Made by a program: the position numbers and the translations under genes
In this document: piece by piece, positions 1 through 8,193 of the stretch
Layout of the letters: every line of letters starts with the position of its first letter
How positions within the stretch are numbered: the first letter of the stretch is position 1
Assembly (NCBI RefSeq): GCF_002245655.1
Contig: NZ_NOIH01000026.1
Span: 1-64,000, forward strand
Source: Thauera propionica
GTDB taxonomy: Bacteria > Pseudomonadota > Gammaproteobacteria > Burkholderiales > Rhodocyclaceae
DNA length: 64,000 nucleotides
Direction: 5' to 3'
The notes under the pieces: generated by a model
The model's database searches: none
What the model was told of the DNA's origin: nothing
Seen by the model: only the letters and a program-made list of their open reading frames with translations

Positions 1-33
1 ATCAAGGCCGCCTTCCCCGGAAAGGCGCGATGA
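1..33 (+). CDS. C-terminal tail of a gene cut by the left edge
   Basis: The frame starting at base 1 reads ten codons (IKAAFPGKAR) and stops with TGA at 31-33. Eight of the ten codons end in G or C, like true genes here. Nothing more can be said about the product. A minus-strand terminator begins four bases downstream. The fragment is too short to exclude chance. Confidence 0.3.
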   Translation: MKAAFPGKAR

Positions 34-36
34 ACC

Positions 37-66
37 AAAAAAAACGCAGTCCGCGAGGACTGCGTT
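37..66 (-). terminator. intrinsic terminator, minus strand
   Basis: Perfect 10-bp inverted repeat AACGCAGTCC (43-52) and GGACTGCGTT (57-66) around the loop GCGA. On the minus strand it runs into eight T (A run at 37-44). On the plus strand no T tract follows, so it mainly terminates minus-strand transcription, here the candidate sRNA. Confidence 0.75.
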
Positions 67-145
67 AAATCCACACCAAAGGAGGAGGGTGGAGGAGACA
101 CCATTTGGATCGGCGCGTCGTTGTTGCCGCGTCAGCGATCCGACT
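37..145 (-). ncRNA. candidate small RNA with anti-Shine-Dalgarno loop
   Basis: Read on the minus strand, a promoter-like pair (153-181) is followed by about 109 nt ending in a strong intrinsic terminator (37-66). Three hairpins are visible: GGAUCG/CGAUCC closing a GC-rich arm (about 108-142); CCAAA/UUUGG (104-108 with 76-80) closing a 23-nt loop at 81-103 that contains UCUCCUCC and CCUCCUCC; and the terminator. The two pyrimidine repeats are complementary to Shine-Dalgarno sequences. Known trans-acting sRNAs with such loops include the Neisseria RcoF/NmsR siblings and Rhodobacter CcsR-type RNAs. No open frame explains the region. The start point is inferred from promoter spacing; no homology claim is made. 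Confidence 0.5.
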
Positions 146-152
146 GAGGCGA

Positions 153-181
153 ATTATCCTGACCACCCCACGGCCACGCAA
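153..181 (-). promoter_or_regulatory. sigma-70-type promoter of the candidate sRNA
   Basis: Minus strand TTGCGT (176-181), 17-bp spacer, GATAAT (153-158). The -10 matches 5 of 6 consensus bases and the -35 only TTG. The DNA upstream on the minus strand (about 182-275) is strikingly AT-rich for this genome, as expected of an UP element. Confidence 0.4.
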
Positions 182-438
182 GCACTATTTTGTGCAACGC
201 ACTATAAATGTTTTGATTTTCTGATAAATCCTCCTTATGTCTCGCCATAATATTGTTTTAAATCAAATTTTCGAACACTCACCTGTCCGATAGCCCATTG
301 CCACCCTCGAGGCAACCACCCGGATTCCATCGATATTGTGCACTGCATGAATACGCAGGCGTATTGAAACCGGGGCATCTGCCGATCGAGGTCAGCGCCT
401 CACGATGCGAGAGAGCGAGCAGGCCCGCGTCACTCCTG
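182..438. other. intergenic stretch, AT-rich in its left half
   Basis: No convincing gene is seen. Bases 184-275 are AT-rich, with the dyad TGCAACGCA near 192-200, which has the TGC-N3-GCA form of PhaR-type sites; this is noted only as a resemblance. The rest is ordinary GC-rich leader for the OsmC-like gene. Confidence 0.5.
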
Positions 439-444
439 TAGAAT
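439..444 (+). promoter_or_regulatory. -10-like TAGAAT upstream of the OsmC-like gene
   Basis: TAGAATCCGCGC starts at 439, 68 bases before the start codon. The same TAGAATC core stands upstream of proS, the CYTH/CHAD gene, ilvE and the phosphomannomutase gene. No good -35 at 17 bp is seen, so the assignment rests on recurrence. Confidence 0.35.
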
Positions 445-511
445 CCGCGCGCCAGAACACACACCGCGCGACACGCGCGGGACGCGACACCCCGACAGGA
501 GATCGAATCAC

Positions 512-931
512 ATGGAATGCACCATCAAGTGGGTTGACGGCATGAGCTTCATTGCCGAGACGGGTACCGGCCATCTCGTCGCCATGGATGGCGCGCCGGA
601 CGCTGGCGGAAGGAATCTTGCCCCGCGGCCGATGGAGCTGATGCTGGCGGGCGCGGGAGGCTGCACCGCCTTCGACGTCGTACTGATCCTCAAGCGCGGC
701 CGCCACGACGTGCGCGGCTGCAGCGTGCGCCTAGAAGCCGACCGAGCCGACACCGACCCGAAGGTCTTCACCCGGATCCGCTTCACCTACACCGTCACCG
801 GCCGCAACCTGAAGCGCGAAACCGTCGAACGCGCCATCCACCTCTCGGCGGAGAAATACTGCTCCGCCTCGATCATGCTTGGCAAGACGGCCGAGATCAC
901 GCACGAGTGCGAAATCGTCGAGGCCGACTGA
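512..931 (+). CDS. OsmC/YhfA-like family protein
   Basis: A 139-residue soluble protein of the OsmC superfamily, whose members reduce organic hydroperoxides with a pair of cysteines. The family signature GGCTAFDVV places Cys51 at the start of the central helix, and Cys117 lies in EKYCSAS; the 66-residue spacing equals that of the catalytic pair in E. coli OsmC. The motif PMELMLAGAGGCTAFDV is closest to the YhfA-like subgroup, whose physiological substrate is not settled. The start is backed by AGGAG about 10 bases upstream. Transcribed alone, convergent with coq7. Peroxide or thiol redox function is an inference from the cysteines. Confidence 0.85.
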   Translation: MECTIKWVDGMSFIAETGTGHLVAMDGAPDAGGRNLAPRPMELMLAGAGGCTAFDVVLILKRGRHDVRGCSVRLEADRADTDPKVFTRIRFTYTVTGRNLKRETVERAIHLSAEKYCSASIMLGKTAEITHECEIVEAD

Positions 932-974
932 GGGTCACGCGCGGGGCGAGCCCGCCTCGCCCCCCCCTGACCGG

Positions 975-1595
975 TCAGATGCGATACGTCAGCGTCGTCA
1001 TCACCTTCGACGCCAGCTTCATCGCCCCCTTGATCGGCGCCGGCAACTCGTGCGCGCCCAACCCGACCGCAGTATCCGCATGCTCGACCTCGTCGATCTT
1101 CATCTGCTCGACGATCGCGCGCGACTTGTGATCCTGGGCAGGAAGCGTCTCCAGATGGCCCTTGAGGTGGTTTTCAACCTGACGCTCGGTTTCCGCCAGA
1201 AACCCCAGGTTCCAGCGATCACCGAAACGGCCGGCCAAGAGGCCAATGGCGAGCGCCCCGCCGTACCACAGCGGATTGAGCAGGCTCTTGCGTCCGCCCA
1301 GTTCGCCGATCCGGCGCTCGGTCCACGCCAGATGCTCGGTTTCCTCATGCGAAGCCTGTTTCAACGCATCCCGGATCGAGGGGTCGCGCGACATCAAGGC
1401 CTGCCCCTGGTAGAGCGCCTGCGCGCAGATCTCGCCCACATGGTTGATGCGCATCAGCGCCGCCGCATGGCGACGCTCCGCATCGTCAAGCTCGGCCTCC
1501 GGGAGCGCCTCCCCCGGCACCGGACGCACGCTGCGTGCCGGCGCGAAGACCGTACGCAACGCCTTGTCAAACTCGATAACAGCCTGATCGATCAT
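975..1595 (-). CDS. coq7: Coq7 family demethoxyubiquinone hydroxylase
   Basis: Catalyses the penultimate hydroxylation of ubiquinone synthesis (3-demethylubiquinone C6 hydroxylation) with a ferritin-like di-iron centre. The 206 residues carry the metal ligands expected of the family: NHVGE near residue 52, HEETEH in the middle and KIDEVEH towards the C-terminus. The hydrophobic stretch [13 protein letters not shown] fits the membrane-facing helix that draws in the quinone. The start codon overlaps the stop codon of the upstream CNP1-family gene by one base (TGATG), so the two are translationally coupled. Coq7, rather than UbiF, is usual in Rhodocyclales. Confidence 0.93.
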   Translation of the reverse strand: MIDQAVIEFDKALRTVFAPARSVRPVPGEALPEAELDDAERRHAAALMRINHVGEICAQALYQGQALMSRDPSIRDALKQASHEETEHLAWTERRIGELGGRKSLLNPLWYGGALAIGLLAGRFGDRWNLGFLAETERQVENHLKGHLETLPAQDHKSRAIVEQMKIDEVEHADTAVGLGAHELPAPIKGAMKLASKVMTTLTYRI

Positions 1596-2158
1596 CAGCG
1601 GACTCCGTAGGACTTGGACGGATCGCGCGGATTGCGCAGCAACTCGAGCGCATGCTCGCGATTGCGCGGCGCCGCCGGCCCGTCACAGAAATGCTCGTAG
1701 GCCAGCGCGGCACGCGGGCGATTGTAGGCGTTGTCGCTGATGGGCTGCCAGGCGCTGTTCTTCATCGGCGTCCAGGTGCCATCCTTGCGGCCGCTCGCGT
1801 AGATGCGCCGCTCGCCGGTTGCGCAGCGGATGCCCTCGAAGGTGACATTCTCCGCACCGCCCGTGGTGCGAACCACCAGCGTGTAGCGCACAACACGATC
1901 CTCGCCAAGGCTGACACTGCCCTCATCGACGAAGAACTGGTTGGCCGAAGCACTGCTGACGAAGAAGCTCCTCAGGCGAGACTCGTCGACGGCCGGCGGC
2001 ATGGCCGCCTCGCCCTCCTTCCAGTCCGGGTCTGCCTCGACCAACAGTCCGGCAGACGCGCTGCCAGAAGCGAACGCGAGGGCGACGAGCGCCCCGCCGA
2101 TGATGCGTTGTGCGCGGGAACTCACTCGCGGAGATCTCCATAGGGATTTTGGCTTCAC
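1595..2158 (-). CDS. CNP1-like family exported protein
   Basis: A 187-residue protein matching the CNP1-like family (named after a cryptic neisserial protein), found widely in Betaproteobacteria with unknown function. A hydrophobic segment near residues 20-37 ending in GSASA looks like a signal peptide, so it should be periplasmic. Recognisable features are the acidic start of the mature chain (DPDWKEGE), the FEGIRC segment and [13 protein letters not shown]. It overlaps coq7 by one base and lies ten bases after rppH, so rppH, this gene and coq7 probably form one operon. No catalytic residues can be named. Confidence 0.8.
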   Translation of the reverse strand: MKPKSLWRSPRVSSRAQRIIGGALVALAFASGSASAGLLVEADPDWKEGEAAMPPAVDESRLRSFFVSSASANQFFVDEGSVSLGEDRVVRYTLVVRTTGGAENVTFEGIRCATGERRIYASGRKDGTWTPMKNSAWQPISDNAYNRPRAALAYEHFCDGPAAPRNREHALELLRNPRDPSKSYGVR

Positions 2159-2168
2159 CGACCGCTGT

Positions 2169-2726
2169 TCAATGCTGCGAACCCCCGAGCACCACGGGCA
2201 CCGGCACCTCAGGCTCGGGCAGGCGGTAGCTGTCAGGCAACTCGAACGAACGCGAGCGAAACAGGATGCGTGCGAGTTCGATCAGCGCCAGCTGGTACAC
2301 CTGCCGCTTGAACTCGATCACCGCATCCAGCGGCACCCAATAATTGCTCCATCGCCAGGCATCGAATTCCGGATGCGAGCTCGCGCGCAGGCAGACGTCT
2401 GAGTCGCGCCCTACCAGCCGCAACAGAAACCAGATCTGCTTCTGTCCGCGGTAGGTATTGCGCCACTCACGCCGTATCCAGTGCTTTGGCACTTCATAGC
2501 GCAGCCAGCCCCGCGTGCGACCGAGGATCCTGACGTGTTCCGGACGCAGGCCGACTTCCTCGAACAACTCCCGATACATGGCCTGCTCCGGCGACTCGCC
2601 GTGCTTGATGCCACCTTGGGGAAACTGCCAGGAATGCTCGCGGATGCGCTTGCCCCAGAAAACCTCGTTGCGCGCGTTAACCAGAATGATGCCGACGTTC
2701 GGGCGAAAGCCTTCACGATCAAGCAT
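2169..2726 (-). CDS. rppH: RNA pyrophosphohydrolase
   Basis: RppH removes pyrophosphate from 5'-triphosphorylated RNA and so triggers RNase E-dependent decay. The 185 residues (E. coli 176) start with the typical [14 protein letters not shown] and carry a complete Nudix box from Gly38 ([18 protein letters not shown], then FEEVGL). The aromatic stretch [10 protein letters not shown] is also usual for the family. AAGG lies just before the ATG. The gene is divergent from proS across 169 bp, an arrangement seen in many betaproteobacteria, and heads a likely operon with the CNP1 gene and coq7. Confidence 0.95.
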   Translation of the reverse strand: MLDREGFRPNVGIILVNARNEVFWGKRIREHSWQFPQGGIKHGESPEQAMYRELFEEVGLRPEHVRILGRTRGWLRYEVPKHWIRREWRNTYRGQKQIWFLLRLVGRDSDVCLRASSHPEFDAWRWSNYWVPLDAVIEFKRQVYQLALIELARILFRSRSFELPDSYRLPEPEVPVPVVLGGSQH

Positions 2727-2853
2727 GACTAACCTTCAAATTCGGTTGATTGACGCCGATTTTTTCACACTTGGGGTCCGTTTGAAAGCGCACCACCGCT
2801 GTGCATCGACTAGCCTGAACCTGATCCAGTCCTTCCGAGGCGGTGCCTTGCGC

Positions 2854-2859
2854 TAGAAT
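2854..2859 (+). promoter_or_regulatory. -10-like TAGAAT upstream of proS
   Basis: TTGCGCTAGAATC at 2848-2860 is nearly identical to the sequence before ilvE (26698-26710). It stands 36 bases before the proS start codon. The -35 region is weak. Confidence 0.4.
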
Positions 2860-2895
2860 CGCGCGCTCGACAATGCCTTCTACGCAAAGACCCTC

Positions 2896-4644
2896 ATGCG
2901 CGCCAGCCAGTTCCATCTCTTCACCCTCAAGGAAGCCCCGTCCGACGCCGAAGTGATCAGCCAGAAGCTGATGCTGCGCGCCGGCATGATCCGCAAGGCC
3001 GCCGCCGGCATCTACAGCTACATGCCGATGGGGCTGCGCGCGATCCGCAAGGTCGAGACCATCGTCCGCGAAGAAATGGACCGCGCCGGGGCAATGGAGC
3101 TGACCATGCCGCTGGTCCAGCCCGCCGAGCTGTGGCAGGAAACCGGGCGCTGGGACAAGATGGGCCCCGAGATGCTGCGCCTGAAGGACCGCCACGAGCG
3201 CGACTTCGCGCTGCAGCCCACGTCCGAGGAAGTCGTCACCGACATCGCGCGCCAGGAGCTCAAGAGCTACCGCCAGCTGCCAAAGAACTTCTACCAGATC
3301 CAGACGAAGTTTCGCGACGAGCGCCGTCCGCGCTTCGGCGTCATGCGCGGGCGCGAGTTCACGATGAAGGACGCCTACTCCTTCGACCGCAGCGAGGAAG
3401 CCGCCGGCCGCAGCTACGACATCATGTTCGCAGCCTACAAGCGCATCTTCGACCGCCTGGGCCTGGAGTACCGCGCCGTGGCGGCCGACACCGGCGCCAT
3501 CGGCGGCGATCGCTCGCATGAATTCCAGGTTATCGCCGACACCGGCGAGGACGCCATCGTCTATTGCCCCGACTCCGACTACGCCGCCAACATCGAGCTG
3601 GCCGAGGCGGTGTCTCTGCTCGCGCGCCGCGCAGAGCCCGGCACGGCGCTGCAGAAAACGCCCACGCCGGGCAAGGCCACCTGCGAAGACGTCGCCGAGC
3701 TGCTGGGCGTGCCACTGGCGACCACGGTGAAGTCGCTGGTGCTCGCCACCGACGACGTGGACGACAAGGGCAACCCCGCCGGCGTCACCGTGTGGCTGCT
3801 GCTGGTGCGCGGCGACCATGCGCTGAACGAGGTCAAGGCCGGCAAGCTTGAAGGCCTGAAGGCTGGCTTCCGCTTCGCCACCGAGGCGGAGATCCTCGAG
3901 CACTTCGGCTGCAAGCCGGGCTACCTCGGCCCGATCGGGCTGAAGAAGCCGGTAAAGGTCATCGCCGACCGCACGGTCGCCCACATGGCCGACTTCATCT
4001 GCGGCGCCAATGACGCCGACTTCCACTTCACCGGTGTCAACTGGGGCCGCGACCTGCCCGAGCCCGACCTCGTGGCGGACATCCGCAACGTGGTCGAAGG
4101 CGACCCGAGCCCCGACGGCAAGGGCGTGCTCGCCATCCAGCGCGGCATCGAGGTCGGCCACGTGTTCTACCTCGGCACCAAATACTCGAAGGCGATGAAC
4201 GCCACCTTCCTCGACGAGGACGGCAAACCCAAGCACTTCGAGATGGGCTGCTACGGCATCGGCGTCACCCGCATCCTGGGCGCCGCGATCGAGCAGAACC
4301 ACGATGCCCGGGGCATCATCTGGCCGACGGCCATCGCGCCCTTCGAAGTGGTGATCTGCCCGGTGGGCTGGGGCAAGTCGCAGGCGGTGCGCGACGAGGC
4401 ACAGAAGCTCTACGACACGCTTATTGCAGCCGGCGTGGACGCCATCCTCGACGACCGCGACGAACGCCCCGGCGTGATGTTCGCCGACTGGGAACTCATC
4501 GGCGTACCGCACCGCGTCACCATCGGCGACCGTGGGCTGAAGGAAGGCCTGGTCGAGTACCAGGGCCGTCGCGACCCGGAGGCAACCAAGCTGGGGGCCG
4601 GCGACATTGCCGCCCACGTGCTGGGTGCCCTCGGCAAGGCCTGA
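2896..4644 (+). CDS. proS: prolyl-tRNA synthetase, bacterial type
   Basis: Charges tRNA-Pro with proline; class II aminoacyl-tRNA synthetase of 582 residues (E. coli 572). Class II motif 1 is around [12 protein letters not shown], motif 2 around [17 protein letters not shown] with the helix that reads ATP, and motif 3 is [10 protein letters not shown]. The roughly 170-residue insertion between motifs 2 and 3 (about residues 225-400) is the INS editing domain, which deacylates Ala-tRNA-Pro and marks the bacterial type. The C-terminal anticodon-binding domain follows ([11 protein letters not shown] onward). The next gene starts seven bases after the stop, suggesting co-transcription. tRNA-Pro(CGG) is encoded 32 kb away. 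Confidence 0.97.
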   Translation: MRASQFHLFTLKEAPSDAEVISQKLMLRAGMIRKAAAGIYSYMPMGLRAIRKVETIVREEMDRAGAMELTMPLVQPAELWQETGRWDKMGPEMLRLKDRHERDFALQPTSEEVVTDIARQELKSYRQLPKNFYQIQTKFRDERRPRFGVMRGREFTMKDAYSFDRSEEAAGRSYDIMFAAYKRIFDRLGLEYRAVAADTGAIGGDRSHEFQVIADTGEDAIVYCPDSDYAANIELAEAVSLLARRAEPGTALQKTPTPGKATCEDVAELLGVPLATTVKSLVLATDDVDDKGNPAGVTVWLLLVRGDHALNEVKAGKLEGLKAGFRFATEAEILEHFGCKPGYLGPIGLKKPVKVIADRTVAHMADFICGANDADFHFTGVNWGRDLPEPDLVADIRNVVEGDPSPDGKGVLAIQRGIEVGHVFYLGTKYSKAMNATFLDEDGKPKHFEMGCYGIGVTRILGAAIEQNHDARGIIWPTAIAPFEVVICPVGWGKSQAVRDEAQKLYDTLIAAGVDAILDDRDERPGVMFADWELIGVPHRVTIGDRGLKEGLVEYQGRRDPEATKLGAGDIAAHVLGALGKA

Positions 4645-4650
4645 CCCCGC

Positions 4651-5304
4651 ATGCGCCCCCCAAGCTCACTGCCCCGTTTCGCCGCCGCGCTGCTGTTCGC
4701 GTTCATTAGCGGCACGGCAGTCGCGGGGGCGCAGCAGTATGAACCGCTGGCGGCCAGCGTACGTGCAGCTTTGCACAAAGCGGTGAGTGACGCGGCCGCG
4801 CCGGCGCTACCGATTCCGGACGCGGGTGAACGCGCGCAGTGGCTGGCGGAAATGTCGCGCCGCCTGCAGAAGCGCATCCCGGACGCCAGCTACCGCACCG
4901 AACTGCTCACCAGCATCCACTACGAGGCGACACGCGCTGGCCTGGATCCGCAGTTGGTGCTCGGCCTGATCCAAGTCGAGAGCAACTTCCGAAAATACGC
5001 GATCTCGTCCGCCGGTGCGCGCGGCTACATGCAGGTCATGCCGTTCTGGCTCAAGGTCATGGAACGGCCCGACGACAACCTTTTCCACCTGCGCACCAAC
5101 CTGCGCTACGGCTGCACGATCCTGCGCCATTACCTCGACATCGAGAAGGGCAACCTTTTCCGCGCACTCGGGCGCTACAACGGCAGCCTGGGCAAGGCCG
5201 AATACCCGAACCTGGTGCGCGCTGCGTGGGAGAAGCACTGGAGCTGGCAGCCCGAGCAGCTTGCGGCCGGCGCTGTCGCCAGCGCGACCACGCCCGCCAA
5301 CTGA
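4651..5304 (+). CDS. lytic transglycosylase, SLT domain
   Basis: A 217-residue exported muramidase that would cleave peptidoglycan between MurNAc and GlcNAc with 1,6-anhydro ring formation. Residues 1-26 form a signal peptide ending AVAGA. The SLT catalytic domain spans about residues 88-200: catalytic Glu110 in GLIQVESNF, the SAGARGYMQVMPFW motif, and ALGRYNGSLG. It follows proS by six bases and is likely in the same transcript, a pairing seen elsewhere in Betaproteobacteria. No LysM or lipobox is visible, so it is predicted soluble in the periplasm. Convergent with the bactofilin gene. Confidence 0.9.
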   Translation: MRPPSSLPRFAAALLFAFISGTAVAGAQQYEPLAASVRAALHKAVSDAAAPALPIPDAGERAQWLAEMSRRLQKRIPDASYRTELLTSIHYEATRAGLDPQLVLGLIQVESNFRKYAISSAGARGYMQVMPFWLKVMERPDDNLFHLRTNLRYGCTILRHYLDIEKGNLFRALGRYNGSLGKAEYPNLVRAAWEKHWSWQPEQLAAGAVASATTPAN

Positions 5305-5349
5305 CACCGGCCGGCCCGCGCCAGGCGGCGCGACCGGCACTCAGCATCC

Positions 5350-5961
5350 TCAGCCAGCGACCGCCGCAAGCGGCTTGCTGTCAGCGCTGCGGCTCTCCAC
5401 CGCACGCAGGGCCTCCTTGGCTCCGGCCTTGGCCAGCGATTGAACGTCACCCGAGATCTCGCCGCCCTCCTCGATCAGGATCTTGCCGTAGCGGATCTTG
5501 CCGCTGACGCGGCCGGTGGCATGGATGATCAACTGCTGGCGTGCGGTCAGCTCGCCTTCGAAGCGCCCATGGATCTCGGCGACATCGATGCCGACCGTGC
5601 CCGCATAGGCGCCGTTCTCGGCAATACGGATGACGCGGCTGTCCATCGTCGCCTCGACGCGCCCTTCCACCACCAGCGTGTCGCAGTCGAGGATTTCGGC
5701 GCCCTTCAGCTTGACGTCGGGCCCGACGATCAGTCGGCTGCCGCCGCCGGCCACCGCATCGAGTGCCTCCGGCACCTTCGTTTCCTCGACGGGCGTCGAG
5801 ACGGCCGCAGCCGGCGCGGAGTCGCGCTGCGAAGCCGACTCAACGGACACGCCTGCACCGGACGAGGCATTGCTGCTGACGCCCATGCCCGACCGAACGG
5901 ACGGGCCACGCGGGCTGAGGGGTTCTGCGGTCTTCGGGAACAGATTCGACTTGTTGAACAT
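5350..5961 (-). CDS. bactofilin family cytoskeletal protein
   Basis: A 203-residue polymer-forming protein. The central bactofilin beta-helix runs from about residue 72 to 180 (start SRLIVGPDVKLKGAEILDCD) with the short repeating valine/isoleucine-glycine pattern of the family, e.g. IHATGRVSGKIRYGKI. The long polar N-terminal tail (MFNKSNLFPKT onward) is usual and often carries a membrane-binding motif. Bactofilins polymerise without nucleotide and scaffold cell-wall enzymes; the neighbouring transglycosylase gene is convergent, so any link is only suggestive. AAGGAGAAGTC precedes the ATG, a strong ribosome binding site. Confidence 0.9.
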   Translation of the reverse strand: MFNKSNLFPKTAEPLSPRGPSVRSGMGVSSNASSGAGVSVESASQRDSAPAAAVSTPVEETKVPEALDAVAGGGSRLIVGPDVKLKGAEILDCDTLVVEGRVEATMDSRVIRIAENGAYAGTVGIDVAEIHGRFEGELTARQQLIIHATGRVSGKIRYGKILIEEGGEISGDVQSLAKAGAKEALRAVESRSADSKPLAAVAG

Positions 5962-6233
5962 GACTTCTCCTTGAACTGGGGCTCGGACCGTCCGGTGCGG
6001 TCGTCTGCCGATTTAGCAGGACCCGTGCCTGAGCGCAGTTCTCGATCATCATCAGACACTTGCGGCCGATCCCTCAGGATCATGAGCCCACCGAGCGTTG
6101 CGGACACCCGCTTTGCTGTCGCCGTAGCCCGACACGAATGACGGCTAAAGACAACAAGCCCATGTTTCGAAAGACATTCCCTGCGTCGCCTTCCGGCGAC
6201 AGGCAGACCCGTCCGTAACCTGAGCTTGCATTT

Positions 6234-6251
6234 GCGTGATCTACGTCACGC
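6234..6251. promoter_or_regulatory. FNR/CRP-like dyad in the bactofilin-glrK intergenic region
   Basis: GCGTGA-TCTACG-TCACGC is a perfect 6-bp dyad with a 6-base spacer, the geometry of CRP/FNR family operators (compare TGTGA-N6-TCACA and GTGAT-N4-GTCAC). It lies 54 bases before the glrK start. A weak TACACT (6262-6267) could be the -10. The remaining part of this 343-bp gap (5962-6304) shows no gene or other clear structure. Confidence 0.35.
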
Positions 6252-6304
6252 TGCGCTGCCCTACACTCTGGTGCCTGCATTCGACCTGTCGCCGAGTGGC
6301 TTCA

Positions 6305-7732
6305 ATGTTGCGTCCGTCATTCAGCCTGACCCTTCTGGCAAGCTTTCTCGTCATCGCCGGCGTACTGGGCGCAGCGGCCGTCAGCGGCTGGATGGCGCTC
6401 GAGCAGTTCGCCCGCGACGGCCGCGAACGCAGCGCAACGGCAATCGCCCTCAACACGAGCGTGCAGCAACTGGCCGAGCGCTCCGTCGATCTCGAACGCA
6501 GCGCCCGGCAGTATCTCGTACTCGAGGACGAAGCCATCCGCGAGCGCTTCTTCGCCGCGCGGGACGACGCCCTGAAGGCGCTCGCGCATATCGAGGAGCT
6601 CGACCCCACGCTCGGCTCCCTGGCCGATGCCTGGCGCCAGCACACCGACAACGCCGTGCTTGCGGTCGGGCACGAACTTGCCGGCCCGCCGCAGTCCACG
6701 GCGACAGGTGTCGCCGGCAGCACCGAGGCCTTGATGGCACTCACCAGGGTCAACGAACAGCTTGCGGCAGAGGCCCGCGCGCATGTGGCAAGAGACGAAC
6801 GTGCGCTGCTCGACACCCTCGACACGCGCCGCAATCGCCTGACGGCTCAGCTCCTCGGCGCAGTCGCCATCGCCATGGCGCTCGCAGCGCTCACCGGCTG
6901 GTGGCTGCTCCGTCCGCTGCGACGTATCGAGAAGGCGATCGCTGCGCTCGGGGACAACCAGCTCACGCAGCTCATCGAAGTGGACGGACCGGCCGACCTG
7001 CGCCGGGTCGGCCAGCAGCTCGACTGGTTGCGACTTCGACTTGCCGAGCTCGAGGCACACCGCAACCGGGTGCTGCGCCACGTTTCGCATGAACTGAAAA
7101 CGCCACTCGCTTCACTGCGCGAAGGCGTCTCGCTGCTTGCGGACGGTGTGCTCGGCCGGCTGACAGCCGAGCAGCGCGAGGTGAGCGCAATTCTCGAACA
7201 CAACACCCGCGCACTGCAGGAACGCATCGAGCAGCTCCTGCACTACAACGCGACGCAGTTCGATGCGCGACGGCTCGAACTGCGCGCCACCGCGTTGCTA
7301 CCGCTCGTGCGTGAAACCGTCGCCGAGCTGCAGCTCCAGACCCAGGCGCGAAACATCCGCATCGACATCGACGGCGAGGCACCACTGGTCCAGGCCGATG
7401 CAGGCAAGCTGCGCATCGCGCTGTCCAACCTGCTGGCCAATGCGATTGGATTCAGCCCCGCGGGCGACCGCATCCGCATCGAACTCGCCCGCGACGGCGA
7501 AACGGTGCTCATCGACTGCATCGACAGCGGCCCCGGCATCGCGACGGATGAACTGGAACGCATTTTCGAGCCCTTCTTCCAGGGCAGCCAGCCCGACCAG
7601 CGCAGCGCCAAAGGCAGCGGACTCGGGCTGGCCATCGTGCGCGAGTTCATCACGGCGCATGGCGGCAAGGTGTTCGCGCTGCCCGCCGAGCGCGGCGCCC
7701 ATTTCCGGATCGAACTGCCCCATGCGACCTAG
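6305..7732 (+). CDS. glrK: sensor histidine kinase, GlrK/QseE type
   Basis: Membrane sensor that phosphorylates the sigma-54 activator GlrR. The 475 residues have two membrane segments (about 8-29 and 182-202), a periplasmic or helical sensor region between them, a HAMP-like linker starting at RPLRRIEKAI, the HisKA box with phosphoacceptor His262 in RHVSHELKTPLASL, and a C-terminal ATPase with ANAIGFSP (N box), DSGPGIA (G1) and KGSGLGLAI (G2). An in-frame ATG exists 69 bases upstream, but this start gives a proper membrane anchor at the N-terminus. Gene order glrK-qseG-glrR matches enterobacteria. Overlaps the next gene by 11 bases. Confidence 0.88.
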   Translation: MLRPSFSLTLLASFLVIAGVLGAAAVSGWMALEQFARDGRERSATAIALNTSVQQLAERSVDLERSARQYLVLEDEAIRERFFAARDDALKALAHIEELDPTLGSLADAWRQHTDNAVLAVGHELAGPPQSTATGVAGSTEALMALTRVNEQLAAEARAHVARDERALLDTLDTRRNRLTAQLLGAVAIAMALAALTGWWLLRPLRRIEKAIAALGDNQLTQLIEVDGPADLRRVGQQLDWLRLRLAELEAHRNRVLRHVSHELKTPLASLREGVSLLADGVLGRLTAEQREVSAILEHNTRALQERIEQLLHYNATQFDARRLELRATALLPLVRETVAELQLQTQARNIRIDIDGEAPLVQADAGKLRIALSNLLANAIGFSPAGDRIRIELARDGETVLIDCIDSGPGIATDELERIFEPFFQGSQPDQRSAKGSGLGLAIVREFITAHGGKVFALPAERGAHFRIELPHAT

Positions 7733-8186
7733 ACACATGCTGCCGCCTGCCTGGCACCTCCTGCCGGCACTTGGCTTCATCGGCCTCGCGGCCTGCACCT
7801 CGGTCCCGCCGCCCGTTCAACCGATCGAACCTCCTCACCCTGTTGCCCAGGTCAACCTGGCCGAACAGACGCTGGAGCGCGCGATCCGCGCCACCGGGCA
7901 ACGCCCGCCCAATCTTGCACGCGCCCGCAGCCTGCTCGAGGGCTTGCTCGCAGCCGATGATCCTGACGCCCGCGCGTTGCATCCCTACGCGCGGGCCCTG
8001 CTGGAGCAGCTCGGCGAACGGCAGCGACTCACGACACTCAACGAGCGCCTCACCGAGCAACTGGAACGCAGCACGGCAGCGCTGGAAGAAAGCGAACAGC
8101 GTAGTGCCACGCTGCAGCGCAAGCTCGACGCCCTGGCCGAGATCGAGCGCAGCCTCGCCCCGCGCGGCCCGGCGCCGCAGCGATGA
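7722..8186 (+). CDS. QseG-like outer-membrane lipoprotein
   Basis: A 154-residue predicted lipoprotein encoded between kinase and regulator. The signal peptide ends in a lipobox (LAAC, Cys25), preceded by a basic n-region (MRPRH); a second ATG at 7737 would lose that basic part, so the upstream start is preferred. The mature chain is helical with a coiled-coil C-terminal half (RLTTLNERLTEQLERSTAAL). In enterobacteria QseG in the outer membrane contacts the kinase QseE/GlrK and tunes its activity; position and architecture suggest the same here, although sequence similarity could not be measured. Confidence 0.72.
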   Translation: MRPRHMLPPAWHLLPALGFIGLAACTSVPPPVQPIEPPHPVAQVNLAEQTLERAIRATGQRPPNLARARSLLEGLLAADDPDARALHPYARALLEQLGERQRLTTLNERLTEQLERSTAALEESEQRSATLQRKLDALAEIERSLAPRGPAPQR

Positions 8187-8193
8187 GGCGCCC

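Noticed and set aside
191-205. TGCAACGCA dyad as a PhaR site
   Set aside because: Only a short match and no phasin or PHA gene in sight; kept as a remark only.
279-464. 61-codon minus-strand frame upstream of the OsmC-like gene
   Set aside because: No ribosome binding site, poor codon choice, and overlaps the presumed promoter region.
2719-4617. 632-codon open frame antisense to proS
   Set aside because: Lies wholly over a clear proS gene; repetitive Ala/Val/Gly composition from reverse reading of GC-rich codons; no domain.
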